Part shown: one piece after another, positions 5,793-13,329 of the stretch | How positions within the stretch are numbered: the stretch's first letter is position 1 | Layout: every line of letters starts with the position of its first letter | DNA from: Phycisphaeraceae bacterium | GTDB taxonomy: Bacteria; Planctomycetota; Phycisphaerae; Phycisphaerales; UBA1924 | DNA: 14,431 nucleotides | Assembly: GCA_009827215.1 (NCBI GenBank) | Contig: WUAJ01000041.1 | Location: 1-14,431, forward strand | Reading direction: 5' to 3' | Translations under genes and position numbers: made by a program | The notes under the pieces: model-generated | What the model was told of the DNA's origin: nothing | What the model saw: the letters and a program-made list of their open reading frames with translations, nothing else | The model's database searches: none

Positions 5793-7154
5793 ACCCATCA
5801 TGAGGATCAACAAACCAACCACACCCGCAACCACCGACGCACCAAGCACGCCGATCTTCGCGGCATCAAGATCCGCCGCATCCGCAAACGCAAGATTCGC
5901 GATAAAGAGCGCCATCGTGAATCCAATCGCCGACAACCACGCCGCGCCAAACACATGACACCAGCTCGCGCCCTCTGGGAGCATCCCGATCCCCAGCTTC
6001 TGCGCCACCCACGCAAACCCAAAAACTCCTACCGGCTTCCCGATTAACAACCCAAGCACCACACCCCACAGCGCGCGATTGGTCCACAACGAACCATCCC
6101 CAGCGTCCGCTTCAACCGCGCCGCCACCAATCGAAACCCCCGCATTCGCCAGCGCGAACACTGGGAGAATCGCAAACGCGACCCACGGAATCAGCGTGTG
6201 CTCAAGACGACGCACCGGCGTCTCGACCTTGTGCCCCGCGTCCTCGATCGCGAGCACCGCCGACTGCTGCTTCGTGGTTGTCCACGATTTCTGCTCGCCC
6301 CTTGAGTCCGCATCAAAGCGATCCAACATCGAGCGCACAAACGAGCTGTAGCGAAGCTGATCGACGCGTGTCCGAGCGGGAATGGTCATCGCGACGAGCA
6401 CGCCCGCGATCGTCGCGTGCACGCCGCTCTTGAGCACGAAATACCACACCACCACACCAAGCAGCAGGTACACAACCAATCGGCGCACGCCCATCACATT
6501 GAGCACCATCATCAGCGCCAGCACGATCCCCGCCTTGCCCAAATAATCCATCCCGATCGATTCGGTATAGAAGACCGCGATCACCAGCAGCGCCCCAAGA
6601 TCATCTACGATCGCCAGCGAGGTCAGAAAGATCCGCACCGAAACAGGGACGCGCGATCCAACCAGCGCCAGCACCCCAAGCGCAAACGCGATATCCGTCG
6701 CCATCGGGACACCCCAACCACTCATCGAGCCGTGCCCCATGTTCACCAGCGCATAGATTGCACCAGGGATCGCCATCCCCCCAATCGCCGCCGCGATCGG
6801 AAGCGCCGCCTTCTTCGGACTCCGCAGCTCCCCCACAAGCACCTCACGCTTGATCTCAAGACCAACAAGCAAGAAGAACACCGCCATCAGCAGATCGTTG
6901 ATCCACAGAATCAGCGCCTTCTCAAGACCCCACTCCCCGAACCCTACACGCACCTTCGTCTCGTAGAACAACGCGAGGTAGTGCTCCGACTGACTCGAGT
7001 TCGCCCAGATCATCGCGCCCAGAGCACACACAATCAGCAGCACTCCACCCGCGGCCTCAAACTTCATGAACCGCTGGAACGGCCCAAGCAACATGTCCGC
7101 CACAGTCCGCTCAAGGTCACGATCCGACTTCGGGATATCTATTGGTCCAGCCAT
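5772..7154 (-). CDS. nhaA: Na+/H+ antiporter NhaA
   Basis: A 460-residue inner-membrane antiporter that in E. coli exports one Na+ for two H+, giving salt and alkaline tolerance. Key residues are present: D154 in MATDIAFALG (E. coli D133), the ion-binding pair D184-D185 in LAIVDDLGALL (D163/D164), and K373 in LLIGKPVGVF (K300). The N-terminus KFEAAGGVLLIVCALGAMIWANS is typical. The protein is about 70 residues longer than E. coli NhaA; the extra length lies mainly in a charged loop at about 261-318, a pattern seen in other long NhaA proteins. The ribosome site before ATG 7154 is weak. clpB ends upstream with its own terminator, so nhaA is probably transcribed separately, though no clear promoter was found in the 100 bases between. 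Confidence 0.95.
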   Translation of the reverse strand: MAGPIDIPKSDRDLERTVADMLLGPFQRFMKFEAAGGVLLIVCALGAMIWANSSQSEHYLALFYETKVRVGFGEWGLEKALILWINDLLMAVFFLLVGLEIKREVLVGELRSPKKAALPIAAAIGGMAIPGAIYALVNMGHGSMSGWGVPMATDIAFALGVLALVGSRVPVSVRIFLTSLAIVDDLGALLVIAVFYTESIGMDYLGKAGIVLALMMVLNVMGVRRLVVYLLLGVVVWYFVLKSGVHATIAGVLVAMTIPARTRVDQLRYSSFVRSMLDRFDADSRGEQKSWTTTKQQSAVLAIEDAGHKVETPVRRLEHTLIPWVAFAILPVFALANAGVSIGGGAVEADAGDGSLWTNRALWGVVLGLLIGKPVGVFGFAWVAQKLGIGMLPEGASWCHVFGAAWLSAIGFTMALFIANLAFADAADLDAAKIGVLGASVVAGVVGLLILMMGKTAETD

Positions 7155-7254
7155 GCGCGATGCTTACCAACAAACACAACCCTGTCCACACCCCAGCGCC
7201 CGAAATCGTACATCGCGCGCCACCCCTCCCAAAACATACTTATTAAACACACCC

Positions 7255-7286
7255 AAAAAAATCCGCCGGCTCATCACCGACGGATT
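7255..7286 (-). terminator. intrinsic terminator of clpB
   Basis: On the minus strand AATCCGTCGG pairs with CCGGCGGATT (10 bp, one G-U) around a 7-base loop, followed directly by a run of Ts. It lies 28 bases after the clpB stop. Confidence 0.85.
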
Positions 7287-7313
7287 CTGCATTTCAATAT
7301 CCAGATACTCACA

Positions 7314-10022
7314 TTACGAAGCCGCGTGGTTCGCTTCGCGTTTCTCGAAGCTGAATCCGCCGCCGTGATCATCGATCACGATCCGATCGCCGCGTTCAAA
7401 CTCGCCGCTGAGGATCTTGGTCGCCAGCGGATTCTCGATCTGCCGCTGAATCGTCCGCGCCAGTGGTCGAGCACCGTACGCCGGATCGTACCCTTCCGCG
7501 AGCAATCGCTCGATCGCAGAGTCCGTGAGCTCCAGCGACATCCCGCGATCCGCGAGCCGTGCCTTGAGCCCGTTCATCAGGATCTGCGCGATGCCTCGCA
7601 GCGTCTCCTTGCCGAGCTGATAGAACACGACCGTCTCATCGATCCGATTCAACAACTCCGGACGGAAGAACTGCTCGCGCATCCCCACATCCAGATTCGC
7701 GTTCATGCGTCCAGTCTCAAGATCGGGAGTCAGACCCTTCGCATCCAGATCCGCGCCAGGACCACGCCGGATCAGATCACGCACCGCCGCCTCGATCTCC
7801 CAATCCTCAGCACCACTCTCTGCCATGCTCAGGATTTTCTGCGAACCAATGTTACTGGTCATCACCACGATCGTGTTCTTGAAATCAACAGTCCGTCCCT
7901 GACCATCAGTCAAACGACCATCATCAAGCAGCTGCAACAACACGTTGAACACATCCGGATGCGCCTTCTCGATCTCATCGAACAAGATCACGCTGTAAGG
8001 CCGACGCCGCACCGCTTCCGTCAGCGATCCGCCCTCTTCATACCCAACATAGCCCGGAGGCGCGCCGACCAATCGAGCCACAGCGTGTTTCTCCATGTAC
8101 TCGCTCATATCGATCCGCACCAGCGCATCCTCAGTGTCAAACAAGAACTCCGCGAGCGCCTTGCACGTCTCCGTCTTCCCGACCCCAGTCGGACCAAGGA
8201 ACAAGAAACTGCCGATCGGTTTCGTCGGATCTCCAAGCCCCGCACGCGAGCGACGCACCGCATCACCCACCGCACGCAGCGCCTCGTTCTGTCCAACAAC
8301 ACGCTCTTTCAGATGCTCCTCGATGTGCACAAGCTTCTCGCGCTCGCTCTCAATGAGCTTCGCAACAGGGATCCCGGTCCAGCGTCCAACAATCTGCGCC
8401 ACCGCCTCAGGATCAACCTCTTCCTTGATCAACACATCACCAGAAGACTGACGAGCATCAATCATCCGCTCCGCTTCCTCAAGCTGCTTGTTGAGCTCGA
8501 TCAGCTCACCATACTGAATCTTCGCGGCCGCCTCCAGATCACCGACCCGCTGCGCCCGCTCAAGCTCGATCTTCTTCTGCTCGATCTCGTTCTTGATCGT
8601 CCGAGCAACATCCAGATCCTGCTTCTCTTCTTCCCAGCGAGCACTCAGCGCGTTGTTCTTCTCGCGCAGTCCCGCGAGCTCCGCTTCAACACGCTCGATC
8701 TCGCTCGTGTTCACATCGGACTTGTCCTCAAGTTTGAGCGCCTCGCGCTCAATCTCAAGCGACATGATTTTCCGACGAAGCTCGTCGATCTCCGCGGGCA
8801 TCGATTCGATCTCCATCTTGAGCGAACTCGCCGCCTCGTCAATCAGATCAATCGCCTTGTCAGGGAGGAAGCGATCCGTGATGTACCGATCGCTCAGCGA
8901 CGCCGCCGCGAGGATCGCGCTGTCCTGGATCCGCACGCCGTGGTGCGTCTCGTAGCGCTCCTTGAGTCCACGCAGGATCGCGACTGTTTCTTCAACACTC
9001 GGCGCGCCCACAAACACCTTCTGGAAGCGCCGCTCAAACGCCGCGTCCTTCTCGATGTGCTTTCTATATTCATCCAGCGTCGTCGCGCCGATGCACCGCA
9101 ACCCGCCCCGCGCCAGTGCAGGCTTGAGCAGATTCCCCGCGCTCACCGCGCCCTCCGCAGCGCCAGCGCCGATGATCGTGTGCAGCTCATCAATGAACAG
9201 AATCACGCGCCCATCGCTCGCTTCCACCTCGCGCAAGACCGCCTTGAGCCGATCCTCAAACTCGCCGCGATACTTCGCGCCCGCGAGCAGCTGACCGACA
9301 TCGAGCGCCATGATCCGCTTGTCGCGCATGCCGTCCGGACAATCGCCGTTGACAATCCGCAGCGCCAGCCCCTCCGCGATCGCGGTCTTCCCCACGCCAG
9401 GCTCACCGATCAGCACCGGATTATTCTTCGTGCGCCGCGAGAGCACCTGCATGCATCGCCGAATCTCCTCATCGCGCCCGATCACCGGATCGAGCTTCCC
9501 ACTCGTCGCTTGTTCCGTCAGATCGATCGAGTACTTGCTGAGCGCCTCGAACGATCCCTCGCCCCCCGCATCGGTAATGTTCTCGACACCCGATGCCTTG
9601 CGGATCGCTTTGATCGCGCTTTCGACTTCTTTCGTTTCCACGCCGTTGATCTTGAGCAGGTCCTTCGCCGATCCGCTTGCTTGCGTCAGCGCCACGAGCA
9701 GATGCTCGCACGACACATACGAATCCCCCATCGCTTTCGCGCTCGCGTCCGCTTTCCCGATGATCTCCATGATCTCGCGTCCGCTCGTTCCCGAGCCGCT
9801 GCTGGTCTTGGGGAGTCTCGAGAGCTCACCGCTCACCTCGCTCCGCACCTTCCCAACATCCACCCCGATCTTCTTCAGTATCGAAACCCCAGGCCCCGCC
9901 TCATCCTCGATCAGACCGCTCAATACATGCAGCGACCCCACCTCCGGATGAGACGCACCCATCGCCGACTGCTGCGCCCAAGCGAGCACCTGCTGAGCCA
10001 AAGTTGTCATCCGATCCATCAT
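7314..10022 (-). CDS. clpB: ATP-dependent disaggregase ClpB
   Basis: A 902-residue Hsp100 chaperone that, with DnaK, pulls proteins out of aggregates. Domains in order: Clp N domain (about 5-145); first AAA+ module with Walker A GEPGVGKT (206-213), Walker B ILFIDEL and arginine-finger region AAFERRF; coiled-coil middle domain (about 400-525), which separates ClpB from ClpA; second AAA+ module with Walker A GPTGVGKT (610-617), Walker B VILFDEIEKAH (from 678) and the substrate-gripping loop GAPPGYVGYEEGG. E. coli ClpB has 857 residues; much of the surplus is an insert of about 30 residues between SNIGSQKIL and FFRPELLNRIDE. ATG 10022 follows AAGGAGGT by 5 bases; a second ATG directly after it may serve instead. 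No CIRCE element was seen. A 5-bp hairpin (10161-10175) lies in the upstream region. Confidence 0.97.
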   Translation of the reverse strand: MMDRMTTLAQQVLAWAQQSAMGASHPEVGSLHVLSGLIEDEAGPGVSILKKIGVDVGKVRSEVSGELSRLPKTSSGSGTSGREIMEIIGKADASAKAMGDSYVSCEHLLVALTQASGSAKDLLKINGVETKEVESAIKAIRKASGVENITDAGGEGSFEALSKYSIDLTEQATSGKLDPVIGRDEEIRRCMQVLSRRTKNNPVLIGEPGVGKTAIAEGLALRIVNGDCPDGMRDKRIMALDVGQLLAGAKYRGEFEDRLKAVLREVEASDGRVILFIDELHTIIGAGAAEGAVSAGNLLKPALARGGLRCIGATTLDEYRKHIEKDAAFERRFQKVFVGAPSVEETVAILRGLKERYETHHGVRIQDSAILAAASLSDRYITDRFLPDKAIDLIDEAASSLKMEIESMPAEIDELRRKIMSLEIEREALKLEDKSDVNTSEIERVEAELAGLREKNNALSARWEEEKQDLDVARTIKNEIEQKKIELERAQRVGDLEAAAKIQYGELIELNKQLEEAERMIDARQSSGDVLIKEEVDPEAVAQIVGRWTGIPVAKLIESEREKLVHIEEHLKERVVGQNEALRAVGDAVRRSRAGLGDPTKPIGSFLFLGPTGVGKTETCKALAEFLFDTEDALVRIDMSEYMEKHAVARLVGAPPGYVGYEEGGSLTEAVRRRPYSVILFDEIEKAHPDVFNVLLQLLDDGRLTDGQGRTVDFKNTIVVMTSNIGSQKILSMAESGAEDWEIEAAVRDLIRRGPGADLDAKGLTPDLETGRMNANLDVGMREQFFRPELLNRIDETVVFYQLGKETLRGIAQILMNGLKARLADRGMSLELTDSAIERLLAEGYDPAYGARPLARTIQRQIENPLATKILSGEFERGDRIVIDDHGGGFSFEKREANHAAS

Positions 10023-10211
10023 GAAGCACCTCCTTGCCCGCAACGCGAGCATTCATTTCTGCTCCATGATCGATTGCAAACCGCGCGCCAACCCCCAAAC
10101 CCCACAAATCGTAAGAAAACCAGCGATTTATCAGCGCCGCGCCTGCCAGATCCCCAGCCCCTGCCACCCCGGCAGTGTGCTCGACCACCACCCAATCTCT
10201 CCCCTAAGCGC

Positions 10212-10393
10212 AAAAAAAACGACCCACCGAAGCCAGCAGCAGTATCCGAAGCCCTGATGTCAAGGTGGGTACCTCAGCCCGGATCCCGATCGTCCACTCA
10301 AAGGAGGCATGATCTTCGCCCGGAAACGCCTCGGCCCCCGATCAGAGGTTCAAAGGGATCGAATATCAACCCCTGCCGGCTTCGACGGATCGT
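10212..10393 (-). ncRNA. ssrS: 6S RNA candidate
   Basis: 6S RNA binds the housekeeping RNA polymerase holoenzyme by imitating an open promoter. Here the two ends, 10393-10373 and 10239-10219, form 21 consecutive base pairs (17 Watson-Crick, 4 G-U), followed by eight Ts at 10219-10212. Total length of about 180 fits the family. Inside, the 3' side carries ACCCACC and a small CCTTG/CAGGG hairpin (10265-10252) leading to GCTTCGGATA, as in the bubble region of many 6S RNAs, and an apical hairpin is closed by GAGGC/GCCTC (10332-10328 and 10308-10304). A promoter sits exactly upstream. It ends about 190 bases before the clpB start on the same strand. Recognition is by structure and motifs only, without a covariance-model search. 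Confidence 0.7.
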
Positions 10394-10400
10394 CTCAAAA

Positions 10401-10428
10401 ATCCTACCACACCTGTTCGCACACACAA
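10401..10428 (-). promoter_or_regulatory. promoter of the 6S RNA candidate
   Basis: On the minus strand TTGTGT (10428-10423) and an extended -10, TGGTAGGAT (box at 10406-10401), are separated by 16 bases. Transcription starting about 7-8 bases beyond the -10 box would begin at the first base of the 21-pair closing stem. Confidence 0.55.
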
Positions 10429-10652
10429 CCCCGCCGATCCACAATTCACCACAATTGAGCACAACAAGTGGATATCCCTCACCGCATCAAGTCCTATACG
10501 CCCCAAGAATACCAAACCACACAAACTCCCACCAATCAACAAGAAACATCCACCCACAATTGCCCGTATAGTGGAACCACAGCCGCACACGGCGCTATCG
10601 TGACCCCATCACGAAGCCCCAATTCTGTATCACCAACAAGGGACATCCGAAC

Positions 10653-10940
10653 ATGACCATCACCCGTACCACCAAAGCAGCCGCCTCCATCATCGCTACC
10701 GCATGCTTCCTCTCGCTCACCGCATGCTCATCGTCCTCCACCACCCACGCCGGTGATGTCGGCTCCGTCCGCTCCAACCCAACCCCAGCGATGCACACCC
10801 TCGCACGCCGATCGAGCGACCGCGCCAATACCCACGCGTACACCTTCGACACCAACTTCCGCGCGATGCACAACGACTTCGACCGTGTCTTCCACCTCAA
10901 CCGCCCATCGCGTCTGCACAACAACATCAAGCCGTACTAA
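10653..10940 (+). CDS. small predicted lipoprotein
   Basis: A 95-residue exported protein of unknown function. A basic head (MTITRTTK) and hydrophobic core lead to the lipobox LTAC, with the lipidated cysteine at C25, followed by a Ser/Thr-rich linker (SSSSTTHAG). The mature part of about 70 residues is basic and rich in Arg, His, Asn and Phe (for example HAYTFDTNFRAMHNDFDR) and matches no family I know. AAGGGA 9 bases before the ATG fixes the start. A possible -10 box TATAGT stands at 10567-10572, about 80 bases upstream, with a 6-bp hairpin (TCGTGA/TCACGA, 10598-10614) in between. A strong terminator follows the gene, so it is probably a single-gene transcript, divergent from the 6S candidate. 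Confidence 0.75.
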   Translation: MTITRTTKAAASIIATACFLSLTACSSSSTTHAGDVGSVRSNPTPAMHTLARRSSDRANTHAYTFDTNFRAMHNDFDRVFHLNRPSRLHNNIKPY

Positions 10941-10995
10941 AACCCACCCACCACAAATAAATAAGCAACAAGCCACATCCAACCAGATCTCCCCC

Positions 10996-11025
10996 AAACC
11001 CACGCATCAGCGTGGGTTTCTCTTT
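10996..11025 (+). terminator. intrinsic terminator of the lipoprotein gene
   Basis: AAACCCACGC pairs perfectly with GCGTGGGTTT (10 bp) around the 4-base loop ATCA, followed by CTCTTT. Confidence 0.85.
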
Positions 11026-11073
11026 GCACCCTCCTAAACAACACAGCCCGCACAATCCCACCCCCACATCAAA

Positions 11074-11209
11074 CCGCGTCACCAATCCACGCGCCCCATC
11101 GCCCGCTGATACGCATACTCATCACGAGTCCCAGCGGGCACACTCTCCCCCGGCGCCCACAACCGCGGCCGTGCCGAGCAGCCGCAAATGCCGGGATCGC
11201 CCGCACACG
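11074..11209 (+). promoter_or_regulatory. hairpin-rich leader or small RNA before the glycosyltransferase gene
   Basis: No protein gene is supported between 10941 and 11331. Three GC-rich hairpins follow each other: CGCGT/ACGCG (11075-11093); GCCCGCTG/CAGCGGGC (11101-11139) with an inner ACTC/GAGT stem; and CCCGGCG/TGCCGGG (11149-11195, one G-U) with an inner GCGGC/GCCGC stem. They lead into the terminator at 11210. The segment CCGCGTC in the first hairpin (11074-11080) is repeated in the 5' arm of the terminator (11212-11218), so the 3' arm of the terminator could pair with either. This would suit an attenuator or riboswitch for the glycosyltransferase gene, but a free-standing small RNA is equally possible. 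No known riboswitch class was recognised and no promoter was found. Confidence 0.4.
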
Positions 11210-11245
11210 CCCCGCGTCGATCCCCCCGACGCGGGGTTTTTCTTT
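11210..11245 (+). terminator. intrinsic terminator 86 bases before the glycosyltransferase start
   Basis: A perfect 10-bp stem, CCCCGCGTCG with CGACGCGGGG, closes a 7-base loop and is followed by TTTTTCTTT. The minus strand has no T run, so it acts in the plus direction. Confidence 0.85.
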
Positions 11246-11331
11246 GCTAAGCATCTTCATACAACCACAACACATTCAACCTCCCCCCCAATAACCAGTC
11301 GGCTACCCTCCTCAAATCACAGGATCACGCC

Positions 11332-12534
11332 GTGCAACATCACCCATCACCAACACCCACACGCGTCCTCAAGTTCACCGACACCCTCGTTGACATCAAC
11401 GGCGTCTGCCGATTCATCCAGAACACCGCCGCCACCGCGCACCGCACCAGCCACGACCTCACCGTCTTCACCTCCACACGCATCGAGTTCCCCGACCACC
11501 TCAAACCCCTCCCCAACATCAAGAACTTCACCCCCCTCTACGCGCGTCCCATGCCGGGATACGACACGCTCGATCTCGCGATCCCGCCGATGCTCACCAT
11601 GCTCCGCGCCGCCGAGGACCACCGCCCCGACGTGATCCACATCTCCACCCCCGGCGCTGTGGGAATGGTCGGGATGCTCGCCGCCAAACTCATGCGCGTC
11701 CCAGTCACAGGCGTCTACCACACCGACTTCCCCGCATACATCGACGAGCTGTTCAACTCCTCTTTCATGTCGTGGGGATGCCGAACACTCATGCGCACGT
11801 TCTACAAACAGTTCGCCGCCGTCTTCTCGCGCTCCGACGACTACGCTTCGCGCCTCATCAACCTCGGGATCAACCCAACCCGCATCCACCGACTCACCCC
11901 AGGATTCGACAACGAGCAGTTCTCCCAAACCCTCCGCGACCCCTCCATCTGGTCACCGCTCGGAGTCCCATCCACCGGCTTCAAGCTCTTCTTCTGCGGA
12001 CGCGTCTCCACAGAGAAAAACCTCCCCATCATCACCCAGTATTGGCCGAGCATCAAACAACGCATCGAAGACGCCACCAACCAACCAGCCCAGCTCATCA
12101 TCATCGGAGACGGCCCATACCGACAAGAAATGCAAGAGCGCCTGCAACAACACGACGCATACTTCCTCGGATTCAAGCACGGCTCCGAACTCGCAACCCT
12201 CTACGCATCCTGCGACCTCTTCGCCTTCCCCTCCACCACCGACACACTCGGACAAGTCGTCATGGAATCCCAAGCCTCCGGCGTCCCGGTCATCGCCACC
12301 GATCAAGGCGGCCCCAAAGAAGTCATCAATCACAACGATCCCGAAACCGAAACAGGACTCGTGCTCCCAATCGATGACCCAAAGCAATGGACCGATGCGC
12401 TCGTCGAACTCGCGCTCGATGAACCGCGCCGCAAGCGCATGGGATCAAACGCCGTCGAGCACATGAAGAACTACAGCTTCGAAGCAAGCTTCAAACACTA
12501 CTGGTCGATCCACGAACAATCGCGCCGCTACTGA
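11332..12534 (+). CDS. glycosyltransferase, GT4 family
   Basis: A 400-residue retaining glycosyltransferase of the GT-B fold. The N-terminal acceptor half has DTLVDINGVCRFIQNTA (residues 17-33) and PDVIHISTPGAVG (99-111), then VTGVYHTDFPAYI. The C-terminal nucleotide-sugar half has FCGRVSTEKNLP (221-232), IIIGDGPYRQEM, and the donor-binding DTLGQVVMESQASGVPV (304-320). The usual E-x7-E pair is D304 and E312; the form TDTLG/TDTFG is common in the MgtA/SQD2-like mannosyl- and glycolipid-type branch, so a glycolipid or surface-glycan product is plausible, but donor and acceptor are not determined. It has no signal peptide and is likely cytoplasmic or membrane-peripheral. Translation starts at GTG 11332, with AGGA 7 bases upstream. 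An intrinsic terminator lies in the leader. Confidence 0.9.
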   Translation: MQHHPSPTPTRVLKFTDTLVDINGVCRFIQNTAATAHRTSHDLTVFTSTRIEFPDHLKPLPNIKNFTPLYARPMPGYDTLDLAIPPMLTMLRAAEDHRPDVIHISTPGAVGMVGMLAAKLMRVPVTGVYHTDFPAYIDELFNSSFMSWGCRTLMRTFYKQFAAVFSRSDDYASRLINLGINPTRIHRLTPGFDNEQFSQTLRDPSIWSPLGVPSTGFKLFFCGRVSTEKNLPIITQYWPSIKQRIEDATNQPAQLIIIGDGPYRQEMQERLQQHDAYFLGFKHGSELATLYASCDLFAFPSTTDTLGQVVMESQASGVPVIATDQGGPKEVINHNDPETETGLVLPIDDPKQWTDALVELALDEPRRKRMGSNAVEHMKNYSFEASFKHYWSIHEQSRRY

Positions 12535-12564
12535 GAACGCAACTTCCAGTTCAGATGCATGTAT

Positions 12565-12595
12565 AAAAAAAGCAGCACCCCACGAGGAATGCTGC
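12565..12595 (-). terminator. intrinsic terminator, minus strand
   Basis: On the minus strand GCAGCA pairs with TGCTGC around a 12-base loop and is followed by seven Ts. It serves either a small RNA or the long 3' end of the cysteine desulfurase-DUF721 transcript. On the plus strand, 31 bases after the glycosyltransferase stop, no T run follows the stem. Confidence 0.8.
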
Positions 12596-12798
12596 CTTGT
12601 CCCGAGCGTGATTGCACAGGAGGATCTGCAACCACGAAGCTCAAGATGCGTTCGACCATTCACTCGCAACCCTTCAAACCCAACGAGAGAGCTCACGCTG
12701 GACAAGACCCATCATCCGATAGTCAGTCCGAAAGACCAACCTCAGACAACTTCGAGCTGCGATCGAATGACCACATAACCCGTCAGCCACGACGCCGA
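12596..12798 (-). ncRNA. possible small RNA or long 3' UTR with a CCUCC-exposing hairpin
   Basis: The stretch 12535-12945 holds no supported protein gene. On the minus strand a possible promoter at 12833-12805 would start a transcript near 12798 that ends at the 12565 terminator, about 230 bases. Before the terminator lies a 10-bp hairpin (CGTGGTTGCA with TGCAATCACG, 12636-12627 and 12616-12607, one G-U) whose 10-base loop is GATCCTCCTG, which contains an anti-Shine-Dalgarno CCUCC. Only short reading frames occur (for example a 13-codon one within 12712-12671). Alternatively this is the untranslated tail of the DUF721 transcript, which ends 380 bases upstream. It matches no RNA family I recognise. 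Confidence 0.35.
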
Positions 12799-12804
12799 CG
12801 CTGC

Positions 12805-12833
12805 ATGTTCGCATATTTCATTGGATCTGTCAA
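12805..12833 (-). promoter_or_regulatory. possible promoter for the small RNA
   Basis: A perfect TTGACA (12833-12828) is followed after 17 bases by GAACAT (12810-12805), which matches only 3 of 6 positions of the -10 consensus. Confidence 0.3.
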
Positions 12834-12945
12834 AGCCAAACCAGCAAAATCACCCACACAGTCACCAATACGCCCCAGATTACCCAGATTCACAACATGA
12901 TTCAGGGATTCCCCACACCAATCCGGCGCTGTCTTCCGAACCAAA

Positions 12946-13329
12946 TTAAGATTCAGGACGCTCTCCGATCCGAAGCACCACCGATTTGATCCGCACCTTC
13001 CCAAGCTCGCGCATCATCTCAAGACCACCACTCCGGAGCCAACGATCCACGCGATGGCGCGCCCCCGCGTTCTCGACCCCGATCTCAAGCTTCCCTCCCT
13101 TGAGTCCGTTCACCCATCCCAATGACTGCAGATCATCCGGCGCCCCCGTCAACCACGCCTCCACCGCCGCAGATTGGTCCCGGCTCACCCGCTTCAGAGA
13201 ACGCATCAACTGATCGCACTCCTCCGAAACACCGCGCCCCCGATCACCGCGAACGCGAAACCCACGCAATCGCGACAACGGATCAAACCGACCGACCTCA
13301 TGCTCAGATGGACGCTCCTCCGGACCCAT
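12946..13329 (-). CDS. DUF721 (DciA-like) protein
   Basis: A 127-residue basic protein. After a charged head of about 45 residues, the region 46-122 has the DUF721 pattern: a helix, then a strand pair LKGGKLEIGVENAGARHRVDRWL, and an end strand in VRIKSVVLRIG. DciA, the studied member of DUF721, loads the replicative helicase in bacteria lacking DnaC or DnaI; whether this protein does so is inferred only from family membership. The start at 13329 forms a TGATG overlap with the upstream cysteine desulfurase stop, with GGGAGG about 11 bases before it, so the two are translationally coupled. The frame is open to 13368, but an earlier start would lie inside the desulfurase gene. The family call is made from a weak, short pattern. 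Confidence 0.65.
   Translation of the reverse strand: MGPEERPSEHEVGRFDPLSRLRGFRVRGDRGRGVSEECDQLMRSLKRVSRDQSAAVEAWLTGAPDDLQSLGWVNGLKGGKLEIGVENAGARHRVDRWLRSGGLEMMRELGKVRIKSVVLRIGERPES

Noticed and set aside
6417..10571. A 1384-codon open frame on the plus strand
   Set aside because: It lies antisense to nhaA and clpB, both certain genes, and its product is low-complexity, rich in Arg, His, Leu and Pro. It is a product of codon bias on the opposite strand.
11012..11635. 207-codon plus-strand frame across the leader and the glycosyltransferase start
   Set aside because: It crosses two intrinsic-terminator regions and is a Ser/Pro/Thr-rich shadow of the glycosyltransferase frame.
12618..12900. 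Plus-strand frame from ATG 12646 after a perfect AGGAGG
   Set aside because: The spacing to the ATG is 22 bases, the site lies in the loop of a hairpin that fits the minus-strand RNA better, and the product resembles nothing known.
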